64,000 nucleotides of DNA from Taudactylus pleione (GCA_031769625.1 JAUIMM010000040.1:15575501-15639500); one strand, 5' to 3'. Positions 1 to 10,931 are shown, counted from the stretch's first letter. Notes: generated from the sequence alone by a model not told the origin. Translations and numbers: made by a program.

Positions 1-297
1 CCGCATCACAGACTCCCCTTGCAATACATCCGACAAGTGCTGTAAAGAACTCGTCAGGGAGTTAACCCACGCTGGCTCCTGAGAACCCGGGAGCGGGGAA
101 ATAGGGAGACTGTGGGGTACCACCAATTGTCGTGGGAACCCCTGCATGGGTGACGACACCACAGACTGCTGGGACAAACCCATCGGAGTAAACGCGGGCT
201 GCGGAGCTAACTGGCCCACTAAAGCTGTTAACGCCTGAGCGAAACAAGCCCAGGGCGGCTCCTGTACCGGTGCTGTAACCGTAATAGGCCGCGCCAT
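1..297 (-). CDS. Gag-like N-terminal fragment of an LTR retrotransposon, open at the window edge
   Basis: Reading leftwards from an ATG at 297, a frame of 99 codons stays open to base 1 without a stop. It begins MARPITVTAPVQEPPW and is rich in proline, glutamine and alanine, as leader parts of Ty3/Gypsy-like Gag proteins often are. It sits just inside an LTR (416-1436) and about 100 bases after a possible primer-binding site, which is the expected place for gag. No capsid or zinc-knuckle motif falls within the window, so the Gag call rests on position and composition. The element runs in the same direction as ING3 and lies in its intron after coding exon 7. Confidence 0.5.
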   Translation of the reverse strand, partial: MARPITVTAPVQEPPWACFAQALTALVGQLAPQPAFTPMGLSQQSVVSSPMQGFPRQLVVPHSLPISPLPGSQEPAWVNSLTSSLQHLSDVLQGESVMR

Positions 298-396
298 GGA
301 CAACACTGCCGGCAAAGGCCCTCCGCGCTACCCTCCCCCTCCGCTAACGGTACTTTGCACGTGGTACACTGTAGCCGGAGGGGAAAATCACTTTCA

Positions 397-411
397 GACA
401 TGATGGCACCA
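397..411 (-). other. Possible primer-binding site of the left-edge LTR element
   Basis: On the minus strand, four bases after the inner LTR end, the sequence reads TGGTGCCATCATGTC. Reverse-transcriptase primer sites usually start with TGG just inside the 5' LTR. The matching tRNA was not identified. Confidence 0.35.
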
Positions 412-415
412 CGTA

Positions 416-1436
416 TGTGACCTCTCTCACCAATTAAGTATTAAATAGGCGAGAGACCACCCTGCAGCACCGCACCGCAAGGGCTTTAGCAGAAAGAACA
501 GGGACAGTAATAAAGCTGACAGTTTAGTGAAGAATAGTTACAGGCAGCGCTAGCACAGTCACATACAATGCAGAGAAATAACAATTCCTGCACTAACAGC
601 GCTGATCACTCAACTACACAGACACAGGGCCTGGTAGGACACAGCGCTGCATACACAGACCTGAGCCACAGCGGAGGAGAGGTATGCGGGGGGACCCAGA
701 CCACGATGCTTCCTTCCAGACTTCCAGCAGCGTTCACCATGCGTTGCAGAGAAGATGGCCGCCGAGGAGCAGAGAGAAGCTGGCCTGGGGGAGGAGCGCT
801 GACACAGGACCAGTCAGCACAGTGCAGAGAGGGCTGTGTGCAGCGGGGGAGGCGCCGGCTGTGAGACAGGGAAGGCGCGCTCCCCTGGCATGCATTTAAC
901 CCCTGGGACGCCGCAGCGCTACCGCTCTGCTGCGGTCCGCTGTCCCAGGGGGTAGTGGAAGCGCAGGTTGGTCGCCTGGCTCCACGCTGCAGCCAGTCCC
1001 CAGGGAGCCCCCTGCCTGGGGACTTAGGACCATGTGATCAGCGGGGACCCACCGCGGGACCCCGCTGCTTACCTCTGTCCCCCTTGAATCCGGCCATGGT
1101 CCGGAGCATCTGGGGTCACCGCTAGCTGTGACCCCAGACGCCCACCAGCATCCCCGGATCAGTACCGGCGTTCTGGTACCGGCGGGGTGTAGGGAAGACA
1201 GCATGGACGTCAGGACTGACTGTCCATGCTGTTCATCCAGTTGTGCAGCCACAGCTGCATGAAGAATAAGCTTCAGGGGCTCTTCTAGCCCCCACTCCAA
1301 CAGGTGCACCCGACTCCGGCCGGGCACCAAACTAAACTGAGGTGCCTTGGCCTGGGGGCGGGGTATAGGAGGGGGACCTAGTGCATCCTGGGAGGCTGAA
1401 AGCTTAACTCTTTGGTGCCCTGCGACTGACGTCACA
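416..1436 (-). mobile_element. 5' LTR of an LTR retrotransposon in an ING3 intron
   Basis: The segment begins TGTGAC and ends GTCACA, a 6-bp inverted terminal match of the TG...CA kind, and is 1021 bp long. It is GC-rich between about 660 and 1440, unlike the AT-rich intron to its right. A TGG-type primer site and an open Gag-like frame follow on the minus strand. The partner LTR would lie outside the window, so the borders and family are not confirmed. The ORFs inside it look non-coding. Confidence 0.5.
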
Positions 1437-1725
1437 CCTATACCCCAAGGTATCCTGTGGATACCCTATGGACCCTGAAGTAGAAAATGTATACTTTGGC
1501 TAATTGAGTCTAGTACAATGAAAATCATACTAGAGCTGCTGCTGCAGACTAAGAGCAAAGTTTGGAAACTATAGCTGCCATCTCCTCTCTGCCATATGCT
1601 TGCAGTGGAAACTGGCTACAATACCAACTATGAGCTACCCAACACTTGTCACTAGACTACATAATTAGGATACCTGAATAAAAATGTGAACGTCTGCTAC
1701 CTGTTGAAAACTACAAATTACTTGC

Positions 1726-1845
1726 CTGGAGTATTTTCTTTGGAAGCATCAGAAGTAAGAGTTGATAACAACACCTCAGACTTGAATTTTTTCTCTGGTA
1801 CATGGTCTGTTGTAGAATGATGGGAAGATGAATTGTGCTTCCTCT
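1726..1845 (-). CDS. ING3: ING3 coding exon 7
   Basis: 120 bp, about residues 146-185, with HHSTTDHVPEKKFKSE and LLSTLTSDASKENTP. The acceptor tctacag precedes AGAGGAAG; using that AG rather than the next two gives the residues expected of ING3. The donor reads CCAG|gcaagt, a GC donor. Confidence 0.93.
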
Positions 1846-4800
1846 CTGTAGACACAAGCATTTTTGTTTAACTTTTACCATACTTTAGAAATGTAAATAA
1901 AAATGTATATATATATTTTACTTACTCTCTCCTGAAGAATGAGAATGAACATGGTGGTTATTAACAGGCTGTGATGGTGTGTCTAATTCCAGAGACCCTA
2001 GAGAATAATCAAAATGGTAATCATTACATAATGATGCAATTTAAATCAATCTATTTACGTTGGTGCTCACTGATCCGAAATTCTATCCTCACTGGGCAGA
2101 TAGACTGTCTCTAGGCACTAAGGGGTAAATTTAAAGAGTCGTGTCTGGTCGTGTTTGAACACGCTGGGATTCACATAAGATTTTTGTGACCAAAATCACA
2201 GATTTACTGAGAATCGTATTTGCCTGTCTATGTTGATTCGATGAGGTGACTAATCGTGTTGTATCGTGTGTGAGTTCAGTCGTATTGAACCCTTCTCAAT
2301 AGACTCTGCCGAATCAGTCAGAATCTGGTTCTCCATGTGCTGTCATGCCAGGGCCGGCTTGCTGATACCTGTAGTCCCACTGTAAGGAATATTAATTACT
2401 ATCTTTCAACTCATTAACCCTGCATCCGCTGCCAAAGCTGTGTACTCACTTCTTTCCAGTATTTCAGTAATTCCTGCATTATCTGCCTCTAGTTCCATTT
2501 TGAATTTTGCCAGTTCTTGGTCTAGTTTTCTTAGATGTCGATCTACCTATAAAAGAAAAACAAACAATCAAGTTACAAAATAAAAAAATTGCAGAAACAT
2601 TTTAAAAAACTGAGATTTGATGCATGCATGTAAACAGTGTAGGCAAATATATAAAGAAAAAGTATTTTGAATAGGCTCCTGTATATTTGGAGTACAAAAA
2701 GAAAATTGCTAAATTATTTTTGAACACCACAAAGTCAGTTATAGTACAGTTGAAGGATTACTACACAGTTGCATCTATAGCACTTAAAAAAAAATAAAAA
2801 AAAATGATGTAATAGGATCTGGTCACAGATGGCGTGGGCTTCATCTATCCCATGACTTGCCATTTATAAAGCCCTGAATTAAAATAACCACTTGTAAATA
2901 AGGGTATATTATTTGCGTTCAATGGAAGGAAAACTGGATAAAAGATGCACAAAACATTTCACTTGAAAAATGAGTAGGATTACATTTATACTTACCAAGT
3001 CATAAATCTGATTTGCTAGTTGTACTTTCTCATCTGCGTCTTCCAAGGCTTTGAAGTAATCCTGCAATTGGCAAGTTCAAGATAAAAACTACATTCATTG
3101 ACAGATGTTTTTTTATTTTTAACCACCAGATATCTTACTTTTTTTATAGAACTCATTTGTTCTTCCCTCCATTCAGGTTTGTTTTTCTTGGCATTGGCAA
3201 AAAACTCACCAACCCTTTGCTCCAGTTGGTCCATAGCATCTAAATGAAAAAATAATTGATGCTTGAGTAAAAGAAAGGCAAAGACATTTCAAGATAAGCT
3301 AGATGTACTGTGGATACAATAATTGTGTATCATGAAAGTAAGGTTAGGTAAATGTAGAATACTAAATGGCTTCTCTGTTTTGTTTAGCATGAAGATACAA
3401 GACTATGTGGAGGTGATTGTCAAGTGGGTACAACAATACTACCAATTGTTTGCTGCCCTATATTTTAATAATATATCACAATTACAGAAATAAATGCAAT
3501 GAGATTATGTTTAGCTGCTAAAGATATAAATCTGGATATTGCTTTAAATACAATCTTTAAAAAGATGTTTCCGAATAAGTAGCTATAAGTTTCACACTAT
3601 GCTTTGCTACTTCCTGCATTTTAGCAATTGTTCAGAGACTTAGAATACTTAATGTCACAAACCAGCTCATCTGAACAAGGCCTTACTGCACTTCAAATTA
3701 TACTGAGGGTCTGTGAATATTGAAGAGTGATTAAGAGAAATTATAAAAACAATTGGTCAATATTTTAGCTTCTCAGTATTCACATTCTGTACATTTCTGC
3801 TATAAAGTGGCTAGCCTGTACCCAATCAGATATTCATAATACTAAAAAAAAAAAAAAAAAGGGTACATCAGGAGATGAGTGGGCTGATGCTGATATTGTG
3901 GGGGACGGTGACCTGTTCCCTTATATTATGTAGAAGAGGGCAGGACTGTGTGTAGCATGAGCTGTGATAATAAGAGGAAAATGGAGTCAAGAAGGAAGTC
4001 ACATGCTGCAGACAAGTTTTAAGAAAAGAGAAACCCAGCTAAACAGAGTGGTGATGTGAGGACAATATGGTATTAAACACCTCTATATAAGACAATTCAA
4101 ATATACAACTTGGGAATTTTGCATGTTTTTTTATTTTCTATTGTGAAATTGAATTAAATAAAATGCACAGGTTTAGGATTGCCGTTTTTAGATTATGCAC
4201 ACCATGCTTGTTATAGGTTTAGAGCAGGCCTGGGCAACCTGTGGCTCTTCAGCTGTTGTGAAATTTGAAGTCCCACCGATCAGTTGGTAAAGCATGCTGG
4301 AAAAGTATTTTTTCACAACACCTAGAGGTTGGCCAGGTTAGAGTACAAAGATGTTATGTAAATGTAGCAATTGCTGCCTATGAAGTTAGTGATTGTTCAT
4401 ACAAGAGCATTTTCTCTTCAGTTAGGCTAGAATACTATACAAGTAAAGAAACTGCAGGGACTACGATCATTTTGCACGTTCGTCTCCTATTCACTCTGAC
4501 AGCAGTGCAAAACACAGGTCACACTAAATGCTGCAGGATTTTATAGGAGCCATTTTCATCTGTTTATGATCACAAAAATACAAGTATATTTTAGCGCCTG
4601 CAGTATTTTAGAATATTGTTTCTTTGGGCATAAGGGGGTGATTTTACTTATTGGAACAGCGATATCTCCAATAAAAAGTTATCGATTTTGTGCATAACTT
4701 TCATATGAATGTTCTCCTTTCAATTCATAAAAGATTCCTTATAGAGATGGATAAAACCATACCAGTATGCAGTTAGTGGGAACTACTATAGGTATGGGAT

Positions 4801-6684
4801 CTATTATCTGCAACGCTTGGAACTTCAGGTTCTCTAGTCTTCTCTGTAATTTAGAGTACTAGACCTAAAACATTCATGTACACCTGGGCTTGCCATATCA
4901 TCCCTTCAATTCGGGACACAAATTAATTACACAGATTCTGTGGCTCGCTGACTTCAAGTCTCCATTTCACCTGGCATTAATCAGCCACAGAACCTGTGTA
5001 ATTCACATATCCATGGAGGATATGGCAAGCCTACGTATAAACCGAATGTTACCTGTCTTGCCCCACTGTCCCCAGCATTCCTCTCATTAAACTGTTTAGC
5101 AGTGCTCCTCACAATATCTGTACAGCCGGGTAGACTAGACTATTTGATGTCCGATCCCGCGGATCGGACAACATAATGGCCAGTGTGTGTACTGGCTAGG
5201 TCACTGATGAGGTGTGCTCCCGCGCATTGTCAGCCGAACCTGTATGCAGGTCCGACTGGCAACATAGTCAGCGGGGGCCATGCTGCCAAATGCTGCATGG
5301 CCCCCGCCATCGGCAAGTGCTTGGTGGGACCCCCGCAGACCCTCCAATATGACCCATTCCACCAGGTACAAAATACTCTGCTCCTGGACTTCCCACCTAA
5401 TTTATGATTGCTGTCACCTGTGTCGTACTAGTTCATTGATGAGAAAGGTGTTTTAACACATATGGCTGCATTCATAAATTACGTAGGAAGTCCAGGAGCA
5501 CAGCATGTATGTAACTGGTGGAATGTGTCATGTTGGAGGGTCCGGTCCCATCGTTAGAGAAATCATGCCGAGTACACATCATTTAGTGTGTACCCAGCCG
5601 AAAGCTGGCCATACACCAGACCAACTTTCCTCCAACTGATTGGTTGGTTGGAATGAAATTCCAGTAATGCATGGGAGCAAGTGACAATCAGCCATTTGCT
5701 ACCAAACACGAAAAAGGTTGTTCAGGCAAGTTGGTTAAATCTATTTGATTTAAACAACGTGTATGAACAGCTTTCGTCCGTTTTCCGGTGTTTGGGAGCA
5801 AATGGCTGATTGTCACTTGCTCCCATGTATTACTGGATTTTCATTCCAACCAAACTAGTTAGGATGGCTGGAGGAAAGTTGGTCTGGTATATGGCCAGCT
5901 AAAGACATGTGTCCTTATGTTTGGATGGATGCCATTCACATTGAGTAGCAGCTCTATCATTTCTTTTCTCGTGCTGTTTTTTTTTTTTCTTGAATATTGT
6001 GTTTACATATGAAATGATAATCTCAAATGTTTAAGATTTAGGAGGAGATGCCCTTATGATCATGTAATTCTAAGATTATTATAGCCCACGGTCATCGCTT
6101 TATAGGTGGTGTTGTGTTTAACAACCACAATAGCAAATTCTCCAATGCTGTTAAAAAAAACCAAAACGAAAACCAGAGTGGTTGCTATAAGTAACAATTC
6201 CTATGCACGGCTAGCTGATGAGGACTAACGAAGCAGTCACATGTAGGGTGGATGGAGAGATGATTACTGCCCCCTAGTGCCTGTTGCTGGTATAGCAGCA
6301 ATGGCAGTGACGCGGTCTCTGCTATGCGCTTTATCTCACAGCACCACGGCCTGTATGAGCACCGGGTCCCATCACACACAGATGATGATGCGGCGGCGCT
6401 GCCGCTGGTAGTAGTAGTGCGGACACTGTGCAAGGTGCTGCTCACGTACTCTGCACCTGTAGGTCCATCTCCCGCATTTCCGTAAACCTGTCGCGCAGAT
6501 CCATGGGAAGCTGCTCGATCACTGCGGAGAGACAGGAGGGGAGGGAGAGACAGAGGGCGGTTATTAGGCGGCGCCATGCCTGTCCCCGGCCAGGACCCGC
6601 TCCCTACCGTACACACAGCGCCCGGCGCGGCTACGGAGCCCGGGCAGCACACTCACTCTCTAGGTAATCCTCCAGGTACAGCAT
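1726..6684 (-). CDS. ING3: ING3, inhibitor of growth family member 3 (5' part, coding exons 1-7)
   Basis: Seven exons on the minus strand join in phase to encode residues 1 to about 185: 6684-6657, 6521-6450, 3239-3139, 3061-2996, 2546-2450, 1997-1926 and 1845-1726. The product starts MLYLEDYLE and contains VDRHLRKLDQELAKFKMELE, hallmarks of ING3. ING3 reads methylated histone H3 in the NuA4/TIP60 acetyltransferase complex. The exons seen hold the N-terminal ING coiled-coil domain (about residues 1-105) and the start of the variable linker; the C-terminal PHD finger lies beyond the left edge (the vertebrate protein is about 418 residues). Splice sites are GT-AG except the donor after exon 7, which is GC. 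No stop or frameshift is present, so this is an intact host gene. Intron 2 spans 3240-6449 and is filled with small transposons. Confidence 0.96.
1926..1997 (-). CDS. ING3: ING3 coding exon 6
   Basis: 72 bp, about residues 122-145, with SLELDTPSQPVNNHH. Acceptor ctctag, donor gtaagt. It completes a split arginine codon from exon 5. Confidence 0.94.
2450..2546 (-). CDS. ING3: ING3 coding exon 5
   Basis: 97 bp, residues 90-121, VDRHLRKLDQELAKF onward to EILER. Acceptor ttatag, donor gtgagt. It holds the end of the ING-domain coiled coil. Confidence 0.96.
2996..3061 (-). CDS. ING3: ING3 coding exon 4
   Basis: 66 bp, exactly 22 codons, residues 68-89: DYFKALEDADEKVQLANQIY then DL. Acceptor attgcag, donor gtaagt. 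One or two residues differ from mammalian ING3. Confidence 0.96.
3139..3239 (-). CDS. ING3: ING3 coding exon 3
   Basis: 101 bp, residues 34-67, with AMDQLEQRVGEFF and KKNKPEWREEQMSSIKK. Acceptor tcatttag, donor gtaaga immediately after AAAAAA. Confidence 0.96.
4886..5033. mobile_element. Small inverted-repeat element (MITE) in ING3 intron 2
   Basis: The ends are inverted copies: GGCTTGCCATATC on the left and GATATGGCAAGCC on the right, with an inner pair around ACACAG.TTCTGTGGCT. No coding sequence. The superfamily is not assigned. Confidence 0.6.
5125..5590. repeat. Hairpin-rich repeat block
   Basis: Several separate inverted repeats follow one another: TCCGATCCCGCGGATCGGA near 5150, GGGGGCCATGC paired with GCATGGCCCCC near 5275-5305, a long pair at about 5326-5411 and 5470-5550 (for example GGAAGTCCAGGAGCA with its complement), and GTACACATCATTTAGTGTGTAC near 5572. 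No gene is visible. Confidence 0.55.
5602..5898. mobile_element. Inverted-repeat element (MITE, hAT-like) in ING3 intron 2
   Basis: The left end AGCTGGCCATACACCAGACC is mirrored on the right by GGTCTGGTATATGGCCAGCT, and the match continues inward through AAAGTTGG and GCAAATGGCTGATTGTCACT. The arms are about 90 bp with a short centre. GGCCATACAC-type ends are common in small hAT-like elements; a target duplication was not clear. Confidence 0.65.
6450..6521 (-). CDS. ING3: ING3 coding exon 2
   Basis: 72 bp, residues 10-33: IEQLPMDLRDRFTEMREMDL then QVQ. Acceptor ccgcag, donor gtacgt. The split methionine codon A|TG joins exon 1. Confidence 0.96.
6657..6684 (-). CDS. ING3: ING3 coding exon 1 with start codon
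   Basis: 28 bp: MLYLEDYLE plus the first base of the next codon, then donor gtgagt. The start codon is at 6684-6682. Upstream sequence is untranslated leader. Confidence 0.95.
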
Positions 6685-6840
6685 CTTTCCCTCTAAGTCA
6701 CCACAGACACAGCGGAGGCCGAATATTTCTCGGAGACAATATGGCGCCTGGCTCACTGCAACAAAACACTAGTGGGGTGGGGAGAGGGCGGCGAGCGGTG
6801 GCGCTGATTGGTTACAGCTGCTGGTGACGTCCACACACTC

Positions 6841-7469
6841 CGGCACAGGCTGCTGGGAAATGTATTTCTAGGTACTAGGCCCGTCCACTATACTAGAGGA
6901 GAAAGCCCATCCATTGCGTCATTCTGGTCAGTTATTGCTGGTAATATAGTATGTGTTAGTGCGTTTATGTTATACTATAATAAATGATGTCTTTTTTTTG
7001 TAGTGTTCTTTTGTTTTTATACAAGAAATAAGACAAGCTGAGGTTTGGGTTAAGGATCCAAATTCTATTCTACTGAATTCTTCACTAGTTATAAAATCGT
7101 ATTTATCATTTAAAGGTTCTTTGCACGTGTATTTTATATACACCGGCCATCATTTATATTTGGAGCACAATGCTTTGTGATGCAGCATACATGGAGGTGA
7201 AAGTGTCTGCAAAGTAGAAGTGCATATAGCCAGAGCTGCCCATGAGATTAGCGTACAAGAGCGCACGCTGCAGATGGCAGACGCCCAGAAGACCACAGTG
7301 TGCAGGAAAGCTGTTGCAGAATAGAAACATTAGTTTGTAGAGCTTTTAATCTGATGCTGTCATGCTAAAATCACTCTGTAATTAGCCCTTTTAATTTAAT
7401 AATTAGGTACTTCGTACTACAAAGGCACTCTTGTGTAAGCTTTAACTAGTGTTTCCTCTATTATTAATT
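6841..7469. other. Intergenic stretch upstream of ING3
   Basis: AT-rich DNA between the ING3 promoter and the hAT element. No gene, tRNA or clear repeat was recognised. Confidence 0.5.
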
Positions 7470-7631
7470 AGTAGAGATGAGCGGGTTCGGATTTCAGAGA
7501 TCCGAGCCCACCCGAATTTAGCAGATCCAAGCAGGCTCCATTTTTCCCACCTGACTCGAATCTCAAACCGAGGCAAAACTATAAAGTCTGAAATCTCGCG
7601 GTTCGCAAGCTTTCGTCTCTATGATCAATGT

Positions 7632-7641
7632 AGTATATAAG
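7632..7641 (+). promoter_or_regulatory. TATA box of the hAT element
   Basis: GTATATAAGG lies about 800 bp upstream of the transposase start and is followed by a GC-rich leader (CACACGGCGGACGCC). The spacing fits a promoter with a long leader or a 5' intron. Confidence 0.5.
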
Positions 7642-7959
7642 GGACCACACGGCGGACGCCATTTCACTCCGGCTGTGGAGACTGAACAGGGAGGGTGGGT
7701 AGTGTAGGGCTGGGAGAGGTGCTGGTGCTATCTGTCTGCTGTGTCCTAGGCTGGTGCTGATCCATTCTGACTGGGCTGGTGCATCACTGTGCTGTCTACT
7801 GTGTCCATCTGCGCTGTCCGTGCTGACTGCTGTGTCCTGGTCTGGTGCTGCTGATCCATTCTGGGCTGGTGTTTTTCATGTCTGCTGTGTCCATCTGGGC
7901 TGGTGCAGAACTGCAGATACATCTGGGCTGGTGCTGTGTCCATCTGGGCCCAATTCCGG

Positions 7960-8285
7960 ACTCAAAAAAAAAAAAAAAAATAGTAAAAAAAAAAATCAAA
8001 GTGTCTTTTATATTATTCTGTGTGTGTGTGTGCATGCGTGTTAGGCTAAACAGCAGTACCGCACAAGATCCAGCCAGCAACGCAAGTTGCAACCTAGTGC
8101 TGCCCGACTCCAGTTGTGCTAAAAAAAAAAATCAATAAAAGTGTCATTTATATTTTTCTGTGTGTGTGTGTGCGTGCGTGTTAGGCTTGATCGCAGTACC
8201 GCACAAGATCCAGCCAGCAACGCAAGTTGCAACCTAGTGCTGCCGCACTCCAGTTGTGATCAATCACTGCTCGGCCTGTTCTTGA
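7960..8285 (+). repeat. Tandem duplication in the hAT leader
   Basis: A block of about 140-150 bp containing a TGTGTGTG run, GTTAGGCT, GCACAAGATCCAGCCAGCAA and CAAGTTGCAACCTAGTGCTG occurs twice (about 7990-8118 and 8135-8262), each followed by an A-run. A weaker CTGGGCTGGTGC repeat precedes it at 7740-7960. Overlapping ORFs here are low-complexity shadows. Confidence 0.75.
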
Positions 8286-8428
8286 GCGTAAAAAAAATTA
8301 AAATCAATTGTCTTTTTTTTTTGTCTAATATTTTTGTGTGTGTGCACGACTGCACGTGTGTGAATATTGTAACCGCACCTTGGCTACACTATTCATGCTT
8401 GTGACACTGCTTCAAGACCGCAGAAAAT

Positions 8429-9466
8429 ATGGAGTGCTGTCACATGACAGGAGAGCAAGGCCAAGAACCACACGTTGTAGCTGCTGCCAGCAGTGCAAGG
8501 CCGTCAACTTCCTTGTCCTCTATGAAGGCCCATGCCCCAGGGCTTAAGTCATGCCATCGATATGGTAAAGCTACTACTGAAGTTAAGAAAACATTTTTTA
8601 AGGGAAATTTGCCTTTAGATAAACCAAAAATTGGAAATATGCCATTCACTACACAAAGAGGCAAGGAAAGGATAAGGCCTTGGCCTTTCTATAGGAAGAC
8701 TGCTGATTCTGATAGCCCTTCGGAAAAAACAACTGTGTGCCCTGAGAAATCGAAATCACAAATCCCCGAGGAGAGTGCAAGTGTGTCCGCGGTTGCCATG
8801 TGTGAGCCAGACCTAAATACTAGTGTACTGGAGGATCCTCCAAGTTCCAACATTTGTGTGCCCTCTGTAAGTGTGGGGAAGGGCAGTCAACATCTTGCAG
8901 ACGTAGTCATCGACGAAGCTTCTGTGGAATTGCACATGGAGGAGGAGGATATTTTGGTAGTTGAAGGTGCTAAGGATGATGAGGATGTTCATGATGAAGA
9001 TGTTGGTGATTCGGATGTTCATGATGAAGATGTCCTTTGTGTAAGTAAGGCAACAGCTGTTGCCCATGGATTGAAAAAGCCAAAACCCATTGTCATGTCG
9101 GGACAAAAGACAAAAAAATCCACTTCTCACGTGTGGAATTATTTCTACACCTATCCGGACAACAGTTGTCAAGCCATATGTGCTCTTTGCCATGCAAGAG
9201 TGAGTAGAGGAAGGGACCTAAACCACCTAGGAACCTCCTCCTTGTTACGTCACTTGGAGCGCATTCATCAAATATCAAAGTGTACGTCGCCAAGTTCCAA
9301 AACTCAAAACGTAATAAGTCCAGTGTCACCTACCTGCTCCTTCTCTGTGAGATCCAAGCGCCTTCAATCTCCAAAACCTGCATCATCGACATCCTCATTT
9401 GTCATCGGGAGTAGTCCTGCTGCATCCAATGTTGGTATTCAAAGCATGATTGACTCTTATCCGTGA
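8429..9466 (+). pseudogene. hAT transposase, N-terminal part with BED zinc finger
   Basis: This 345-codon frame begins MECCHMTGEQGQ. Its first 200 residues are acidic and poorly conserved, with repeated VHDEDV. A BED-type zinc finger follows at about residues 228-282: HVWNYFY, the pair CALCH and the distal HLERIH. BED fingers bind the terminal repeats of hAT transposons. The frame ends at TGA 9464-9466, and homologous coding continues in another frame from about 9499, so the gene is frameshifted. It could be mistaken for a ZBED host gene, but the breaks and flanking hAT end argue against that. Confidence 0.8.
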
Positions 9467-9498
9467 TTCCTCAGAAGGATCCTTGATGACTACGCCTG

Positions 9499-9980
9499 TT
9501 GCTGTCAGTGGATCTTCATGTATCCTCCAAAAAACAATTAACTGTTAAACAATCGTTTGCAAGGGCAAACAAGTATGACAGCAATCACTCATTTGCACAG
9601 CAGATTACTGATGCCATAACAGCTATGCTGGTATTAGATGTGTGTCCAGTATCCGCCATTACTGCAGTGGGTTTTCAACAGTTAATTAAGGTCCTGTGTC
9701 CTCGCTACCAGATCCCTTCTAGATTCCACTTCGCTAGAACAGCAATTTCAAGTCTGTACAAGGACATTAAAAAAAAAACCTTATTAATGTCCTCAGAAAT
9801 GCAGTTGTACCCACTGTTCACTTGACCACTGATATGTGGACAAGTGGGACAGGGCAAACTAAGGATTACATGACTGACAGTCCACTGGGTAGGTGTATTC
9901 CCTACAACAGCAGCAGCAACATCTACCAAAAGACAGCTGATACAGAGGCAGGCTACTCTTTGTATAAATGGTTTCACTAA
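9499..9980 (+). pseudogene. hAT transposase, middle part (frameshifted)
   Basis: The frame 9499-9825 encodes KQLTVKQSFARANKYDS, then FQQLIKVLCPRYQIPSR and AISSLYKDIKKK, all typical of the region between BED finger and catalytic core in Ac/ZBED-like hAT transposases. A shift near the A-run at 9769-9778 moves coding to another frame, where VHLTTDMWTSGTGQ follows (from about 9811), the segment that carries the first catalytic aspartate region. A further shift near 9890 is needed to continue. Confidence 0.75.
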
Positions 9981-10031
9981 GAGGCATACCACTGAGAACC
10001 TCTTAGAAATACTCTGGGAAATCATTGCTAA

Positions 10032-10931
10032 ATGGCTTACCCCACTTGGACTCTCCTCGGGATTTGTGATTTCGGACAATGCCACCAATATTGTGAGAGC
10101 ATTACATCTGGGCGAATTCCAACATGTCCCATGTTTTGCTCACACAATTTAGTGGTGCAACATTTCTTAAAAACTGACACGGTCGTGCAAGAGATGCTCT
10201 CGGTGGCCCGCAAAATATCCGGACATTTTAGACATTCAGCGACCGCTTGTCGAAGATTGCATGACCAGCAGGTAATGTTAAATTTGCCCTTCCATCAGCT
10301 GAAGCAAGAGGTAGTAACTCGGTGGGATTCTATCCTCTATATGCTTCAGCAGATGGAGGAACAGCAAAAGGCCATCCAGACCTATACAATGGACTATGAC
10401 ATAGGCCGTGGAGGGGGAATGCACCTTACTCAAGCGCAGTGGAGAATAATTTCCATGTTGTGCAAGGTTCTCAAACCCTTTGAACTTGCCACACGTGAAG
10501 TTAGTTCAGACACTGCCAGCTTGAGTCAGGTCATTCCCCTCATCAGACTTTTGCAAAAACATCTGGAGAAACTGAAGGAGGATGTGAAATGGAGCAATTG
10601 CACAAAGTATGTCGGACTGGTGGATCAAGCCCTTGAGTCATTTCACCAGGATCCAAGAGTCGTCAATCTATTGAAATCTGAAAAATATATTTTTGCGACC
10701 ATTCTGGATCCTAGGTTTAAGTTCTACCTTGTGAGTTTTTTTCCAACAGACAAAAATCTAAAACTGTGCAAAGAGATGTTGGTAAAAAATTGTCAGCTGC
10801 AGCCGCACGTGAAACGCCATCGTCTCCTCCTTCAGTTTCTGCAGCTGCCGGGAAAAGACTCAATTTTCCTTACAGAATGCCTGCTGGTCATGCAGATCGT
10901 TCACCAAAAAATGACATCTGGTCGGGCCTGA
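10032..10931 (+). pseudogene. hAT transposase, catalytic core C-terminal half
   Basis: The 299-codon frame holds conserved hAT segments: CFAHTI-like region (interrupted by a stop-containing variant upstream), KISGHFRHSATACRRLHD, LKQEVVTRWDSILYMLQQM with the conserved RW, then QAQWRIISMLCKVLKPFE. It ends after FATILDPRFKFYLVSFF, where hAT proteins typically read ATLLDPRFK. Reading shifts again around 10770, and low-complexity serine-rich sequence follows in frame +2. Confidence 0.8.

Larger units (their letters stand above)
3240..6449 (-). other. ING3 intron 2
   Basis: A 3.2-kb intron without a supported gene. It holds an A-run at about 3845-3861, a short piece of a widespread inverted-repeat element at about 4223-4320, an inverted-repeat element at 4886-5033, a hairpin-rich block at about 5125-5590 and a longer inverted-repeat element at about 5602-5898. 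The ORFs at 4265-4546, 4890-5090 and 5183-5407 lie in these repeats and are not genes. Confidence 0.85.
6330..6840 (-). promoter_or_regulatory. ING3: ING3 CpG-rich promoter and 5' untranslated region
   Basis: This stretch around coding exons 1 and 2 is GC- and CpG-rich, unlike the AT-rich intron, and has no clear TATA box, as usual for a housekeeping promoter. Upstream of the start codon at 6684 lie a YY1-like motif ATATGGCGCC (about 6739-6748) and an inverted CCAAT box (GATTGG, about 6805-6810). The transcription start cannot be placed from sequence alone. Confidence 0.7.

Noticed and set aside
6185..6827. Overlapping ORFs in the ING3 promoter region
   Set aside because: They come from CpG-rich sequence; the real coding parts there are the two short ING3 exons.
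8429..9466. A host ZBED gene
   Set aside because: Coding is broken by several shifts and stops, and a hAT terminal sequence and TATA leader lie upstream.
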